DNA of 6,765 nt from Cytophagales bacterium (GCA_003541895.1 DPLR01000063.1:1-6765), one strand, 5' to 3'. Shown: positions 1-6,305, numbered from the stretch's first letter. Notes: a model not told the origin generated them from the sequence alone. Program-made: numbers and translations.

Positions 1-1068
1 GCCAAAAATAAATCCGGGAGTAATAAAGACTTTTGTTCCGTATAAAATCTCGTCAAGCCATTTTTCAACATCGGCAATTTGATCGGGAGCTTTCGCCCAA
101 ACGAATAAGCCCGACTGCTTCGAAGAGTAAGCGCATCCAAGCACATCCAGAATCTTGTAAGCAGCTTGCTGTCTTTTTCGGTAAATCGAATTTTGTTTTT
201 GAAACCAATCAGCATCGCTCTTCAACGCTTCTGCTGCTGCGTGCTGCAACCCCAGGAACATTCCAGAGTCCATGTTGCTTTTTACGCGAAGCACTGCATC
301 GATGTAATTTTTATTTCCGGCCACCCAACCTATTCGCCAGCCGGCCATGTTATGACTTTTGCTGAGCGAATTCAATTCAAGCGCAACATCGGCTGCGCCT
401 TCAATCGATAAAATACTCAGCGGACTTTCATTTAAAATTAAACTATACGGATTGTCGTTGACGATGAGAAAATTATTTTCGCGCGCTAAGTCAACGAGTT
501 CTTTCAATTCTTCTTTCGAAGCGATTCTCCCCGTAGGCATGTGCGGAAAATTGACCCACATGATTTTCACTTTCGATAAATCTTTTTTGCGAAGCGCGGC
601 TACATCAATTCCCCAATTCAATTTTTCGCTCAATTGATAGGTCACAATTTTTGCTCCTGTCAATTTTGCAACCGAAGCATACGTTGGATATCCAGGATCC
701 GGAATCAAGACTTCATCGCCTTCGTTCACAAAAGCCATGCAGATGTGCATGATGCCTTCCTTCGAACCCATGGTCGGAAGAATTTCAGTTTCGATGTTGA
801 GCGAGACCGAATAAATCTTTTTGTAAAAACCGGAAATAGCTTCGCGCAACTGCGGAATGCCTTTGTAATTCTGATACCCGTGGTTGGCCGGATTTTTTGC
901 CGAAGCAATCAGTGCATCAATTGTATTTTCCGATGGTGCCAAGTCAGGGCTGCCAATGCCAAGGTTAATCACTCTCAACTCAGGCGAATCAAGCGAACGC
1001 ACTTCAGCCAGCTTCTTGCTGAAGTAATATTCTTCTACACCTTTAATTCTATTAGCAGTCTCAATCAT
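1..1068 (-). CDS. PLP-dependent class I/II aminotransferase, C-terminus cut by window edge
   Basis: This gene encodes a fold-type I, PLP-dependent aminotransferase. Its place directly after pheA suggests it transaminates phenylpyruvate/4-hydroxyphenylpyruvate or prephenate, but the substrate is inferred from context only. The 356 visible codons are open from ATG at 1068 to the window edge; family members are about 380-400 residues, so only the C-terminal tail is missing. Visible motifs are GIGSPDL (37-43), NYKG (67-70), GSKEG (101-105), DPGYP (124-128), the cofactor-ring pair D205 and Y208 in NDNPY, the Schiff-base lysine K237 in SLSKSHNMAGWRIGW, and phosphate-binding R245. The usual NPTG motif reads HMPTG (176-180), so the asparagine contacting the PLP hydroxyl is replaced by M177. 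The start lies 31 bases after the pheA stop with no strong Shine-Dalgarno, implying co-transcription. A generic name such as aspartate or LL-diaminopimelate aminotransferase would also fit the fold. Confidence 0.93.
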   Translation of the reverse strand, partial: MIETANRIKGVEEYYFSKKLAEVRSLDSPELRVINLGIGSPDLAPSENTIDALIASAKNPANHGYQNYKGIPQLREAISGFYKKIYSVSLNIETEILPTMGSKEGIMHICMAFVNEGDEVLIPDPGYPTYASVAKLTGAKIVTYQLSEKLNWGIDVAALRKKDLSKVKIMWVNFPHMPTGRIASKEELKELVDLARENNFLIVNDNPYSLILNESPLSILSIEGAADVALELNSLSKSHNMAGWRIGWVAGNKNYIDAVLRVKSNMDSGMFLGLQHAAAEALKSDADWFQKQNSIYRKRQQAAYKILDVLGCAYSSKQSGLFVWAKAPDQIADVEKWLDEILYGTKVFITPGFIFG

Positions 1069-1099
1069 TGTCTTATGTCTTTCTACTTACTACTTACGT

Positions 1100-1939
1100 C
1101 TATTTGTATTCAATTTTCCCTTTCTTATACTCGCCTAACACATTCAAATTGTGCGTTTGCTTTTTCACTTTAGTCAATGCGTCATCATAATGCTTCCGGT
1201 CGTTCCATTCTACATCTACGTGAATGGAATATTCTTTCGGCTTGCCGATTACTGGTATCGACTGAATTTTGCTCAGGTTGATTTCGTTGTTTTTAAAAAC
1301 GGTGAGCACGTCAGCTAAACTTCCTACTTCGTTGAAGACCTCAAACGATAACGAAGCCTTGTTACTTTCGCCATTTGAATTTTCATCGCGTGACAATACG
1401 AGGAAGCGTGTAAAATTTTTCTTGTGCGTTTCAATTCTTCGCGCCAGCATTTCCAAGCCGAATTTTTTTGCTGCGAATTCATTGGCGATAGCAGCCGTTG
1501 CCTTCAATTTTTTCTCTGCCACTTTTCGGGCGGAGATGGCGGTGTCATCGCTTTCGCGAAGTTCAATGCCGTTGAGTTTGTTAAGGAAATCGTAGCACTG
1601 CCTGATCGCCATCGGGTGGCTCTCTACCGTTTTAATTTCTTCAAGGGCAACGCCCGGGTACGCAAGCAAGTGCAAATGAATGGGCAAATAAATTTCGCCA
1701 ACAATGGAGAACTTAAATTCTTGCAGCAAAAAATAATTCGGGAGGATGCTTCCGGCAATGGTGTTCTCAATGGCCATCATGGCGTAGTCGGATTCTTTTT
1801 CCTTGAGCGACTCGCACAGCTTGTGAAACGTGAGGCATTCCACCGGCTCGATCGAATCGTTGAAATACTCGCGCGCAGCTACTTCATGAAAGCAGGTGGA
1901 GATTCCCTGGATCGCTATTTTTAAACCTTGATTCTTCAT
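1100..1939 (-). CDS. pheA: Prephenate dehydratase with C-terminal ACT domain
   Basis: This cytoplasmic enzyme decarboxylates and dehydrates prephenate to phenylpyruvate, the committed step of phenylalanine synthesis. At 279 residues it is the monofunctional type, without a fused chorismate mutase. The catalytic prephenate dehydratase domain spans about 5-183. It shows IQGISTCFHEVAA (9-21, the variant N-terminal substrate loop), AIENTIAGSI (56-65), ESHPMAIRQC (106-115), DDTAISAR (131-138) and the catalytic NFTRF (175-179, with T177-R178). An ACT regulatory domain follows at about 194-272, with GSLADVL (206-212) and INLSKIQSIP (220-229). The last takes the place of the classical ESRP phenylalanine-binding motif. 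ATG at 1939 is the first start codon after an in-frame stop about 50 bases upstream. It is followed after 31 bases by the aminotransferase gene. Expression is probably controlled by the aromatic leader-peptide attenuator upstream, in addition to feedback through the ACT domain. Confidence 0.96.
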   Translation of the reverse strand: MKNQGLKIAIQGISTCFHEVAAREYFNDSIEPVECLTFHKLCESLKEKESDYAMMAIENTIAGSILPNYFLLQEFKFSIVGEIYLPIHLHLLAYPGVALEEIKTVESHPMAIRQCYDFLNKLNGIELRESDDTAISARKVAEKKLKATAAIANEFAAKKFGLEMLARRIETHKKNFTRFLVLSRDENSNGESNKASLSFEVFNEVGSLADVLTVFKNNEINLSKIQSIPVIGKPKEYSIHVDVEWNDRKHYDDALTKVKKQTHNLNVLGEYKKGKIEYK

Positions 1940-2116
1940 TCGAGAATTTCTTGCATTGATAAATATTTTAACTCCCGTCTGTCTTTATGATTGATATGCT
2001 TCACATAATGAGATTTACTCATCGGTGTAATCATGCGAATCAATTCAATCATTGATAAGATCAACGATCGTATAATAATTGTCATCCTGTAAAAGTTGTT
2101 CTTGAGCATCCTGGTT
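1940..2116 (-). other. Distal pheA leader between attenuator and pheA start
   Basis: About 177 bases separate the U-tract of the attenuator terminator from the pheA start. I see no second promoter with a clear TAnnTTTG box and no RNA gene here. One reading frame stays open through it: ATG at 2085 (or 2109), each preceded by AGG, gives 49 (or 57) codons, and its stop at 1936-1938 overlaps the pheA ATG as ATGA. The predicted peptide begins with a hydrophobic stretch rich in Ile, Leu and Met and then turns basic. I do not recognise it. It may be a translationally coupled small protein or simply a chance open frame. Confidence 0.4.
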
Positions 2117-2151
2117 AAAAAGAGAGAGTCCCGGTTTTGCCGGGACTCTCT
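2117..2151 (-). terminator. Intrinsic terminator acting as pheA attenuator (3:4 hairpin)
   Basis: A perfect 12-bp stem (arms 2140-2151 and 2123-2134) closes a five-base CAAAA loop. On the minus strand it is followed by C and then five T residues (2121-2117), the layout of a Rho-independent terminator. No minus-strand gene other than the 20-codon leader lies upstream of it within the divergent region, and it precedes pheA, so it is placed to stop transcripts before they reach the biosynthetic genes. On the + strand the hairpin has no adjacent T-tract and no gene to terminate. Confidence 0.88.
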
Positions 2152-2205
2152 GATATTTTCGTTTTGTTTATTCTTTTCTCAAAAGCGATTTTATCTCAAG
2201 TCCCG
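2141..2205 (-). promoter_or_regulatory. Putative antiterminator pairing (2:3) of the pheA attenuator
   Basis: The minus-strand heptamer CGGGACT at 2205-2199 lies in leader codons 17-19. It is exactly complementary to AGTCCCG at 2147-2141, which forms the core of the 5' arm of the terminator stem; one flanking U-G pair extends it to eight pairs. The two helices are mutually exclusive because both use the same arm. If a ribosome stalls early in the aromatic codons, this leader segment is free and could capture the terminator arm. If the ribosome reaches the stop codon, it covers the segment and the terminator can fold. The mechanism is inferred from complementarity. Confidence 0.65.
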
Positions 2206-2244
2206 CAGGAGTTGGTAGAAATAAAACCAAAAATAAAATCGCTT
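2183..2244 (-). promoter_or_regulatory. Leader 1:2 hairpin spanning the aromatic codons
   Basis: A perfect 12-base inverted repeat pairs AAGCGATTTTAT (minus strand 2244-2233, leader codons Lys4-Tyr7) with ATAAAATCGCTT (2194-2183, overlapping the leader stop codon). The 38-base loop contains the remaining aromatic codons and the CGGGACT antiterminator segment. In attenuation logic this is the protector helix. It would form when the leader is untranslated and leave the terminator free. It would be blocked when a ribosome sits on the Phe/Tyr codons. Confidence 0.65.
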
Positions 2245-2253
2245 GTTGTTCAT
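2191..2253 (-). CDS. pheL: Aromatic leader peptide of the pheA operon (20 aa)
   Basis: This 20-codon frame starts at ATG 2253 and ends at TAA 2191-2193. Residues 6-13 read FYFWFYFY: four Phe, three Tyr and one Trp in eight consecutive codons. The frame begins about 39 bases after a candidate promoter and ends 40 bases before the 5' arm of a strong intrinsic terminator, upstream of pheA. That is the arrangement of leader peptides in amino-acid operon attenuators, where ribosome stalling on the codons for the regulated amino acid prevents termination. The mixed aromatic run suggests that charged tRNA-Phe, tRNA-Tyr and possibly tRNA-Trp are sensed together. The peptide itself probably has no function beyond being translated. 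No strong Shine-Dalgarno is visible, which is common in Bacteroidota. The symbol follows the enterobacterial pheA leader by analogy, not by sequence homology. Confidence 0.85.
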   Translation of the reverse strand: MNNKRFYFWFYFYQLLRDLR

Positions 2254-2288
2254 AGTGATTCAAAGAAAGAAGAAAATTTTTTATTGAC

Positions 2289-2331
2289 CAAATGAAAGCA
2301 AAGAGATTTTGAATAAAAATTATTTTTCAAC
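2289..2331 (-). promoter_or_regulatory. Candidate promoter of the pheA leader
   Basis: On the minus strand GTTG (2331-2328) is followed after 21 bases by TCTCTTTG (2306-2299). This resembles the Bacteroidota pattern of a -33 TTG and a -7 TAnnTTTG with one mismatch. A second imperfect -7 box, TTCATTTG, lies just downstream (2296-2289). Either would start transcription roughly 30-40 bases before the leader-peptide ATG. Neither box is perfect, so the position is tentative. Confidence 0.4.
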
Positions 2332-2382
2332 TAACGAGTGTTGGGTGGGGTTAAGCTAAAAAGTTCTCCGGTTTCGATTGCA

Positions 2383-2390
2383 TATATTTG
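2383..2390 (+). promoter_or_regulatory. TAnnTTTG -7 box of the HEPN-protein gene
   Basis: TATATTTG matches the Bacteroidota -7 consensus TAnnTTTG exactly and lies 28 bases before the ATG at 2419. No convincing TTTG -33 element is seen at the usual 19-21-base distance, so a weak or regulated promoter is possible. It diverges from the pheA leader promoter, leaving about 50 bases between the two control elements. Confidence 0.45.
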
Positions 2391-2418
2391 AGCATATCGA
2401 CATTAAAATTGCTTAGCA

Positions 2419-3537
2419 ATGGCAACAATTTCAAGATGGATAGTACCAAGTTATTTTACAGAAGAGAAACACAGGACTGACCAATTGATCTTTGATTTAA
2501 CAGATCACCTGAAGCTAATGTTAAAAAATGAAGTGTGGAATAGAAAATTCAACTATGGTTTTAGCACGGGCCTAAAAAATACGAACCTAGATGAAATAAA
2601 AAGCGCAGTTATAAGAGTGTTTCCTCGTTTCATTCAGGGTTATGTAAATGAAAATAGAGTACCTGAATTAATTGAAAATGTTTGCGGTAAGGTTCCCTCC
2701 CACTTAAATGTGAATGGCTATAAAAAATGGTCTCATCAAATCGGAGTTTCAATAATTGAAATAGTGTATCATTCTGACACAAAAAACATACCGACAAAAA
2801 GTGATTTAACTAATGATTTTGTTCCAAATTATGACATAAAGTTTATAGAGAAATTCCATCAACATTTGGCTGTTTTAAAGGAGTTGGCCTCATTTTTCTT
2901 AACTGGACTGCACTTAAGTTTCCCAACGGAGTCAATAGTGGTCAGAAATGACTCGCCAATTAACGATGGATTTTTCTTAATAAAATCAGGCAATAAAAGC
3001 TACGCAGCAAAAGTTAAAACAAGCGCTTTTATGCATGAAATACTTATCGAGACAACGAAGAGATCTAACATTGAAATAAATTTAAAGGGACTTTCATCAG
3101 TATGGCATTTTGATTTATGGCCTTTAAAAAGATTCCTAAATGCTGTTGAGTCTGATCAGATTTCAATGGACAATCTTTTGGATTTAATCTATTCGCTTGA
3201 AGGTCTATTTGAAAAGAGCGCGTCTGCTGATTTTATAAAGTCAATGTGTATTTTGAATTTATGCCGGACGAAAAAAGATGCTAGGGAGATGAAAAATTTA
3301 TTAGATGTAGCCTACCGAATCCGAAATGATATTGCGCATGGAGAGCGTTCATATGATCTTTATGACTATGTTAAACTTGGAGGTAAGGAAACTCTTGCGC
3401 AAATGATCTATTGGAAAATGAAAACTATTGTTGCTTGTATGTTGATAAAATCATTATCAAAACTTATTGAAAATACAGAAATGAGAAACTTAAGATTCAA
3501 CTCAGACGACTTTATTGATTTGACATTTAAAATTTAG
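2419..3537 (+). CDS. Apea-like HEPN domain protein, possible RNase
   Basis: This 372-residue protein is not a named family member to me, but its C-terminal third looks like an Apea-like HEPN domain. A helical region with LLDLIYSLEGLFEKS (253-267) is followed by a second helix carrying YRIRNDIAHG (299-308). Here R302-N303-D304-I305-A306-H307 gives the RNxxxH motif typical of HEPN ribonucleases. Residues 1-250 show no motif I can assign; 176-235 may be a small mixed alpha/beta segment. No signal peptide or membrane helix is apparent. The start is the first ATG after an in-frame TAA and has no clear Shine-Dalgarno. The gene is monocistronic, has its own -7 box, and is AT-rich (18 of 60 bases G+C at 2521-2580, against 34 of 60 at 3841-3900 in purH), suggesting transfer. 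HEPN proteins are common in toxin and anti-phage systems, but no partner gene is present, so a defence role is only inference. Confidence 0.85.
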   Translation: MATISRWIVPSYFTEEKHRTDQLIFDLTDHLKLMLKNEVWNRKFNYGFSTGLKNTNLDEIKSAVIRVFPRFIQGYVNENRVPELIENVCGKVPSHLNVNGYKKWSHQIGVSIIEIVYHSDTKNIPTKSDLTNDFVPNYDIKFIEKFHQHLAVLKELASFFLTGLHLSFPTESIVVRNDSPINDGFFLIKSGNKSYAAKVKTSAFMHEILIETTKRSNIEINLKGLSSVWHFDLWPLKRFLNAVESDQISMDNLLDLIYSLEGLFEKSASADFIKSMCILNLCRTKKDAREMKNLLDVAYRIRNDIAHGERSYDLYDYVKLGGKETLAQMIYWKMKTIVACMLIKSLSKLIENTEMRNLRFNSDDFIDLTFKI

Positions 3538-3612
3538 AAAGTTTGCTAAGTCATGATCTTTTAAATGCCATATGCAATTTTAATAGCAGAAGTTTCTTAT
3601 CCAGAATCCCAT

Positions 3613-3620
3613 TACATTTG
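3613..3620 (+). promoter_or_regulatory. TAnnTTTG -7 box of purH
   Basis: TACATTTG, followed by CA, matches the Bacteroidota -7 consensus exactly and lies 24 bases before the ATG at 3645, giving a short leader. A TTTC at 3593-3596 is the nearest upstream T-rich element, at a non-ideal spacing. The box falls inside a longer open frame that begins with TTG at 3543, which supports the downstream ATG as the true purH start. Confidence 0.55.
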
Positions 3621-3644
3621 CACTCCCAAATTTTTCGAAACCGC

Positions 3645-5171
3645 ATGAGCCAGAAAAAAATCACCCGCGCACTGATCTCTGTTTTTTATAAAGATGGCCT
3701 CGAGCCTATCATTCACGAACTGGCAAAACAGGGAGTTGAATTTGTTTCTACTGGCGGCACGCAAGATTTTATTGAGAAATTGGGGTACAAAGTTATTCCC
3801 GTGGAGCAGCTCACGGGTTATCCTTCCATTTTTGGTGGAAGAGTGAAGACACTTCACCCGGCTGTCTTTGGCGGCATCCTTTACCGAAGAGACGACAGCG
3901 GTGATGTGAAGCAAGCCAGCGAATTCAAAATCGAGGCGATTGATCTGGTGATCGTTGATCTTTATCCGTTTGAAGAAACCGTGGCAAAGGGCGGTAGCGA
4001 AGAAGATATTATTGAGAAGATTGACATTGGAGGCATTTCGTTGATTCGCGGAGCGGCCAAAAATTTTAATGACGTGCTGATCGTTTCATCACGCAACCAA
4101 TACGAGGAATTGCTTCAGTTGTTGAAGAGCAAAAACGGCTCAACCGAAATAGCCGACCGCAAAAGATTTGCAGCGTTGGCGTTTGATGTTACCTCGCATT
4201 ATGATTCGGCCATTTTTGGGTATTTCAATCAAGAGCAAAATATTCCAAGTTTCAAGTCGAGCTATCAAAACGGAAAGACCTTGCGCTATGGCGAAAACCC
4301 TCATCAAAAAGGAATTTACTTTGGCGATTTAGACGGGCTCTTCGAACAACTCAACGGCAAAGAACTTTCGTACAATAATTTAGTGGATGTTGATGCGGCC
4401 GTTAACCTGGTGAAAGAATTTGAAGGCGAGACGGCCTTTGTCATCATCAAGCATACCAATGCGTGCGGAGTGGCAACAGCGCCTTCTGTTAAAGAAGCTT
4501 ACCTAAAATCATTCCAGGCCGACACCATTTCTGCTTTTGGCGGAGTGCTGGCCACCAACCAGAAAATTGATTTGGGTGCAGCCCAAGAAATGAACAAGCT
4601 GTTCTTCGAGATTTTGATTGCTCCCGATTACGAACCTGCCGCGCTCGAACTCTTGAAATCGAAAAAGAACAGAATCATCCTTCAACAAAAACAAGAGCTT
4701 TCAGGAACTAAACAATTCAAAAGTTTGCTTAATGGAGTAATTGAACAGGACTTGGATTTGCATACGGATGCCAAAGCAGATTTGAAGACCGTAACCAGTC
4801 GCGCGCCATCGGAGCAAGAAGTAAAGGCGCTTCTCTTTGCAAGTAAGATTTGCAAGCATACGAAGTCAAATACCATTATCCTGGCAGTAGATGGGCAGAT
4901 GTTATCAAGTGGCGTTGGGCAAACCAGTCGGGTCGATGCTTTGAAGCAAGCTATTGAGAAGGCAAAAAGCTTTGGGCTTGAATTGAGGAATGCGGTGATG
5001 GCATCGGATGCTTTCTTTCCGTTCCCCGATTGTGTAGAGATTGCCAGTCAACAGGGAATTGTTTCCGTTATTCAGCCAGGTGGCTCGATCAAAGACAAAG
5101 ACTCGATCGATTTTTGCGACAATCACAACATGACGATGGTGTTCACGGGCTATCGGCATTTTAAACATTGA
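3645..5171 (+). CDS. purH: Bifunctional AICAR transformylase / IMP cyclohydrolase
   Basis: PurH catalyses the last two steps of de novo IMP synthesis: formylation of AICAR with 10-formyl-tetrahydrofolate, then ring closure. The 508-residue protein has the usual family length. The N-terminal MGS-like IMP cyclohydrolase domain (about 1-190) shows STGGT (35-39), GGRVKTLHP (64-72), DLYPFE (105-110) and IDIGGISLIRGAAKN (126-140). The AICAR transformylase domain shows RYGENPHQ (214-221), catalytic KHTNACG (269-275, with K269 and H270), SAFGG (296-300), ASDAFFPFPD (453-462), QPGGSIKD (477-484) and the terminal FTGYRHF. ATG at 3645 is chosen over an in-frame TTG at 3543 because family similarity begins at MSQKKITRALISV and a -7 box sits just upstream. 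The extra 34 residues of the longer frame look random. mreB follows 105 bases downstream; adjacency of purH to the mre operon is recurrent in Bacteroidota, and no strong terminator separates them. Confidence 0.97.
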   Translation: MSQKKITRALISVFYKDGLEPIIHELAKQGVEFVSTGGTQDFIEKLGYKVIPVEQLTGYPSIFGGRVKTLHPAVFGGILYRRDDSGDVKQASEFKIEAIDLVIVDLYPFEETVAKGGSEEDIIEKIDIGGISLIRGAAKNFNDVLIVSSRNQYEELLQLLKSKNGSTEIADRKRFAALAFDVTSHYDSAIFGYFNQEQNIPSFKSSYQNGKTLRYGENPHQKGIYFGDLDGLFEQLNGKELSYNNLVDVDAAVNLVKEFEGETAFVIIKHTNACGVATAPSVKEAYLKSFQADTISAFGGVLATNQKIDLGAAQEMNKLFFEILIAPDYEPAALELLKSKKNRIILQQKQELSGTKQFKSLLNGVIEQDLDLHTDAKADLKTVTSRAPSEQEVKALLFASKICKHTKSNTIILAVDGQMLSSGVGQTSRVDALKQAIEKAKSFGLELRNAVMASDAFFPFPDCVEIASQQGIVSVIQPGGSIKDKDSIDFCDNHNMTMVFTGYRHFKH

Positions 5172-5276
5172 GCCAAAAATATTGCATCAACAAGTTTCTT
5201 GTTTGAATCATAATAAAACCCGTGATTATTTCTTTAATTTCGTGCCAGTTTTAATATTCAAAGAGAGGGACATTTC

Positions 5277-6302
5277 ATGGGATTTCTTGATTTCTTTACC
5301 AGCGACATTGCCATTGACCTTGGCACCGCTAATACGCTCATCATTCACAAAGACAAAGTAGTTGTAGATGAACCGAGCATCATCGCATTAGATAAGACCG
5401 CAAACAAAGTGCTGGCCATTGGGCGCGAGGCGATGCAGATGCACGAGAAAACGCATGATAATATAAAAACGATTCGTCCGCTGAAAGAAGGCGTGATTGC
5501 CGATTTTCACGCGGCTGAAATGATGATTCGTGGCATGATCAAAATGATCGACACTGGCAGAAGGTTTTTTCCGCCTTCATTACGAATGGTGATTTGTATT
5601 CCTTCAGCCATTACCGAAGTAGAAAAGCGCGCGGTTCGCGACTCGGCAGAACATGCCAACGCAAAAGAAGTTTATATGATTTACGAACCGATTGCCGCTG
5701 CTATTGGAACAGGTATTGACATTGAGCAGCCCATTGGTAACATGGTGGTGGATATTGGTGGAGGTACAACTGACATCGCGGTGATTGCTCTTTCTGGAAT
5801 TGTTTGTGATCAGTCAATTAGAATTGCGGGCGATACTTTCAACCGCGACATCCTGGACTATATGCGCAGGCAACACAACCTTTTGATAGGTGAGCGTTCA
5901 GCCGAGCGTGTAAAGATTGAAGTTGGTTCAGCCATGACCGAGTTAGATGATGGTCCCGATGATTATGAAATCCGTGGACGTGATTTGATGACGGGCATAC
6001 CAAAGACGATTAAGATTTCTTATTCAGAAGTTGCCTTTGCTCTTGATAAATCGGTTTCAAAATTGGAGGAAGCCGTGCTCAAGGCATTAGAGCTTTCGCC
6101 TCCAGAACTTTCGGCAGATATTTATGAGCGAGGAATTTATTTGACTGGTGGAGGCGCTTTGCTTCGCGGTCTTGATAAACGCCTTGCTTTGAAAACCAAG
6201 CTGCCGATTCATGTGGCGGAAGATCCACTGCGCGCGGTGGTTCGCGGTACCGGTGCCGCATTGAAAAATCTAAACATGTATCGTAAGGTTCTCATGACCT
6301 AA
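5277..6302 (+). CDS. mreB: Rod shape-determining protein MreB (bacterial actin)
   Basis: MreB is an ATP-binding actin homologue. It forms membrane-attached filaments that guide lateral peptidoglycan synthesis by the elongasome with MreC, MreD, RodA and PBP2. The 341-residue length is normal. Actin-superfamily signatures are all present: phosphate-1 IDLGTANT (13-20), connect-1 YEPIAAAIGTG (136-146), phosphate-2 VVDIGGGTTDIAV (157-169), the adenosine-site LTGGGALLRGL (289-299) and connect-2 VVRGTGAAL (321-329). The N-terminal MGFLDFF could act as a short amphipathic membrane anchor. ATG at 5277 is preceded by a purine-rich stretch (AAGAGAGGGA, 5261-5270), an unusually Shine-Dalgarno-like sequence for this genome. 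The stop is three bases before mreC, so the two genes are translated from one message. No clean TAnnTTTG box was found in the 105 bases upstream, so readthrough from purH is possible. Confidence 0.98.
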   Translation: MGFLDFFTSDIAIDLGTANTLIIHKDKVVVDEPSIIALDKTANKVLAIGREAMQMHEKTHDNIKTIRPLKEGVIADFHAAEMMIRGMIKMIDTGRRFFPPSLRMVICIPSAITEVEKRAVRDSAEHANAKEVYMIYEPIAAAIGTGIDIEQPIGNMVVDIGGGTTDIAVIALSGIVCDQSIRIAGDTFNRDILDYMRRQHNLLIGERSAERVKIEVGSAMTELDDGPDDYEIRGRDLMTGIPKTIKISYSEVAFALDKSVSKLEEAVLKALELSPPELSADIYERGIYLTGGGALLRGLDKRLALKTKLPIHVAEDPLRAVVRGTGAALKNLNMYRKVLMT

Positions 6303-6305
6303 TGA

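Noticed and set aside
1084..1097. Two tandem copies of TACTTAC between pheA and the aminotransferase gene
   Set aside because: Only two 7-base copies; no evidence of a functional repeat.
33..1173. Several overlapping + strand open frames of 80-180 codons across the left arm
   Set aside because: They lie antisense to the aminotransferase, whose minus-strand frame is fully open with all PLP-enzyme motifs. The + strand products show no recognisable domain.
1269..1924. + strand open frames opposite pheA
   Set aside because: The minus frame encodes a clear prephenate dehydratase; the + strand frames are shadows of it.
2123..2151. Hairpin as a + strand terminator
   Set aside because: No + strand gene ends just before it and the run of T residues follows the stem only on the minus strand.
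2419..3537. HEPN gene as the toxin of a two-gene toxin-antitoxin module
   Set aside because: No small partner gene (such as a MNT-type nucleotidyltransferase) lies beside it. The neighbours are the divergent pheA leader and purH.
3612..5168. Minus-strand open frames within purH
   Set aside because: They are short, lack domain similarity, and mirror the well-conserved purH coding sequence.
5189..5203. AACAAG-TTT-CTTGTT inverted repeat after purH as terminator
   Set aside because: The stem has six AT-rich pairs and no following T-tract, too weak to call a terminator between purH and mreB.
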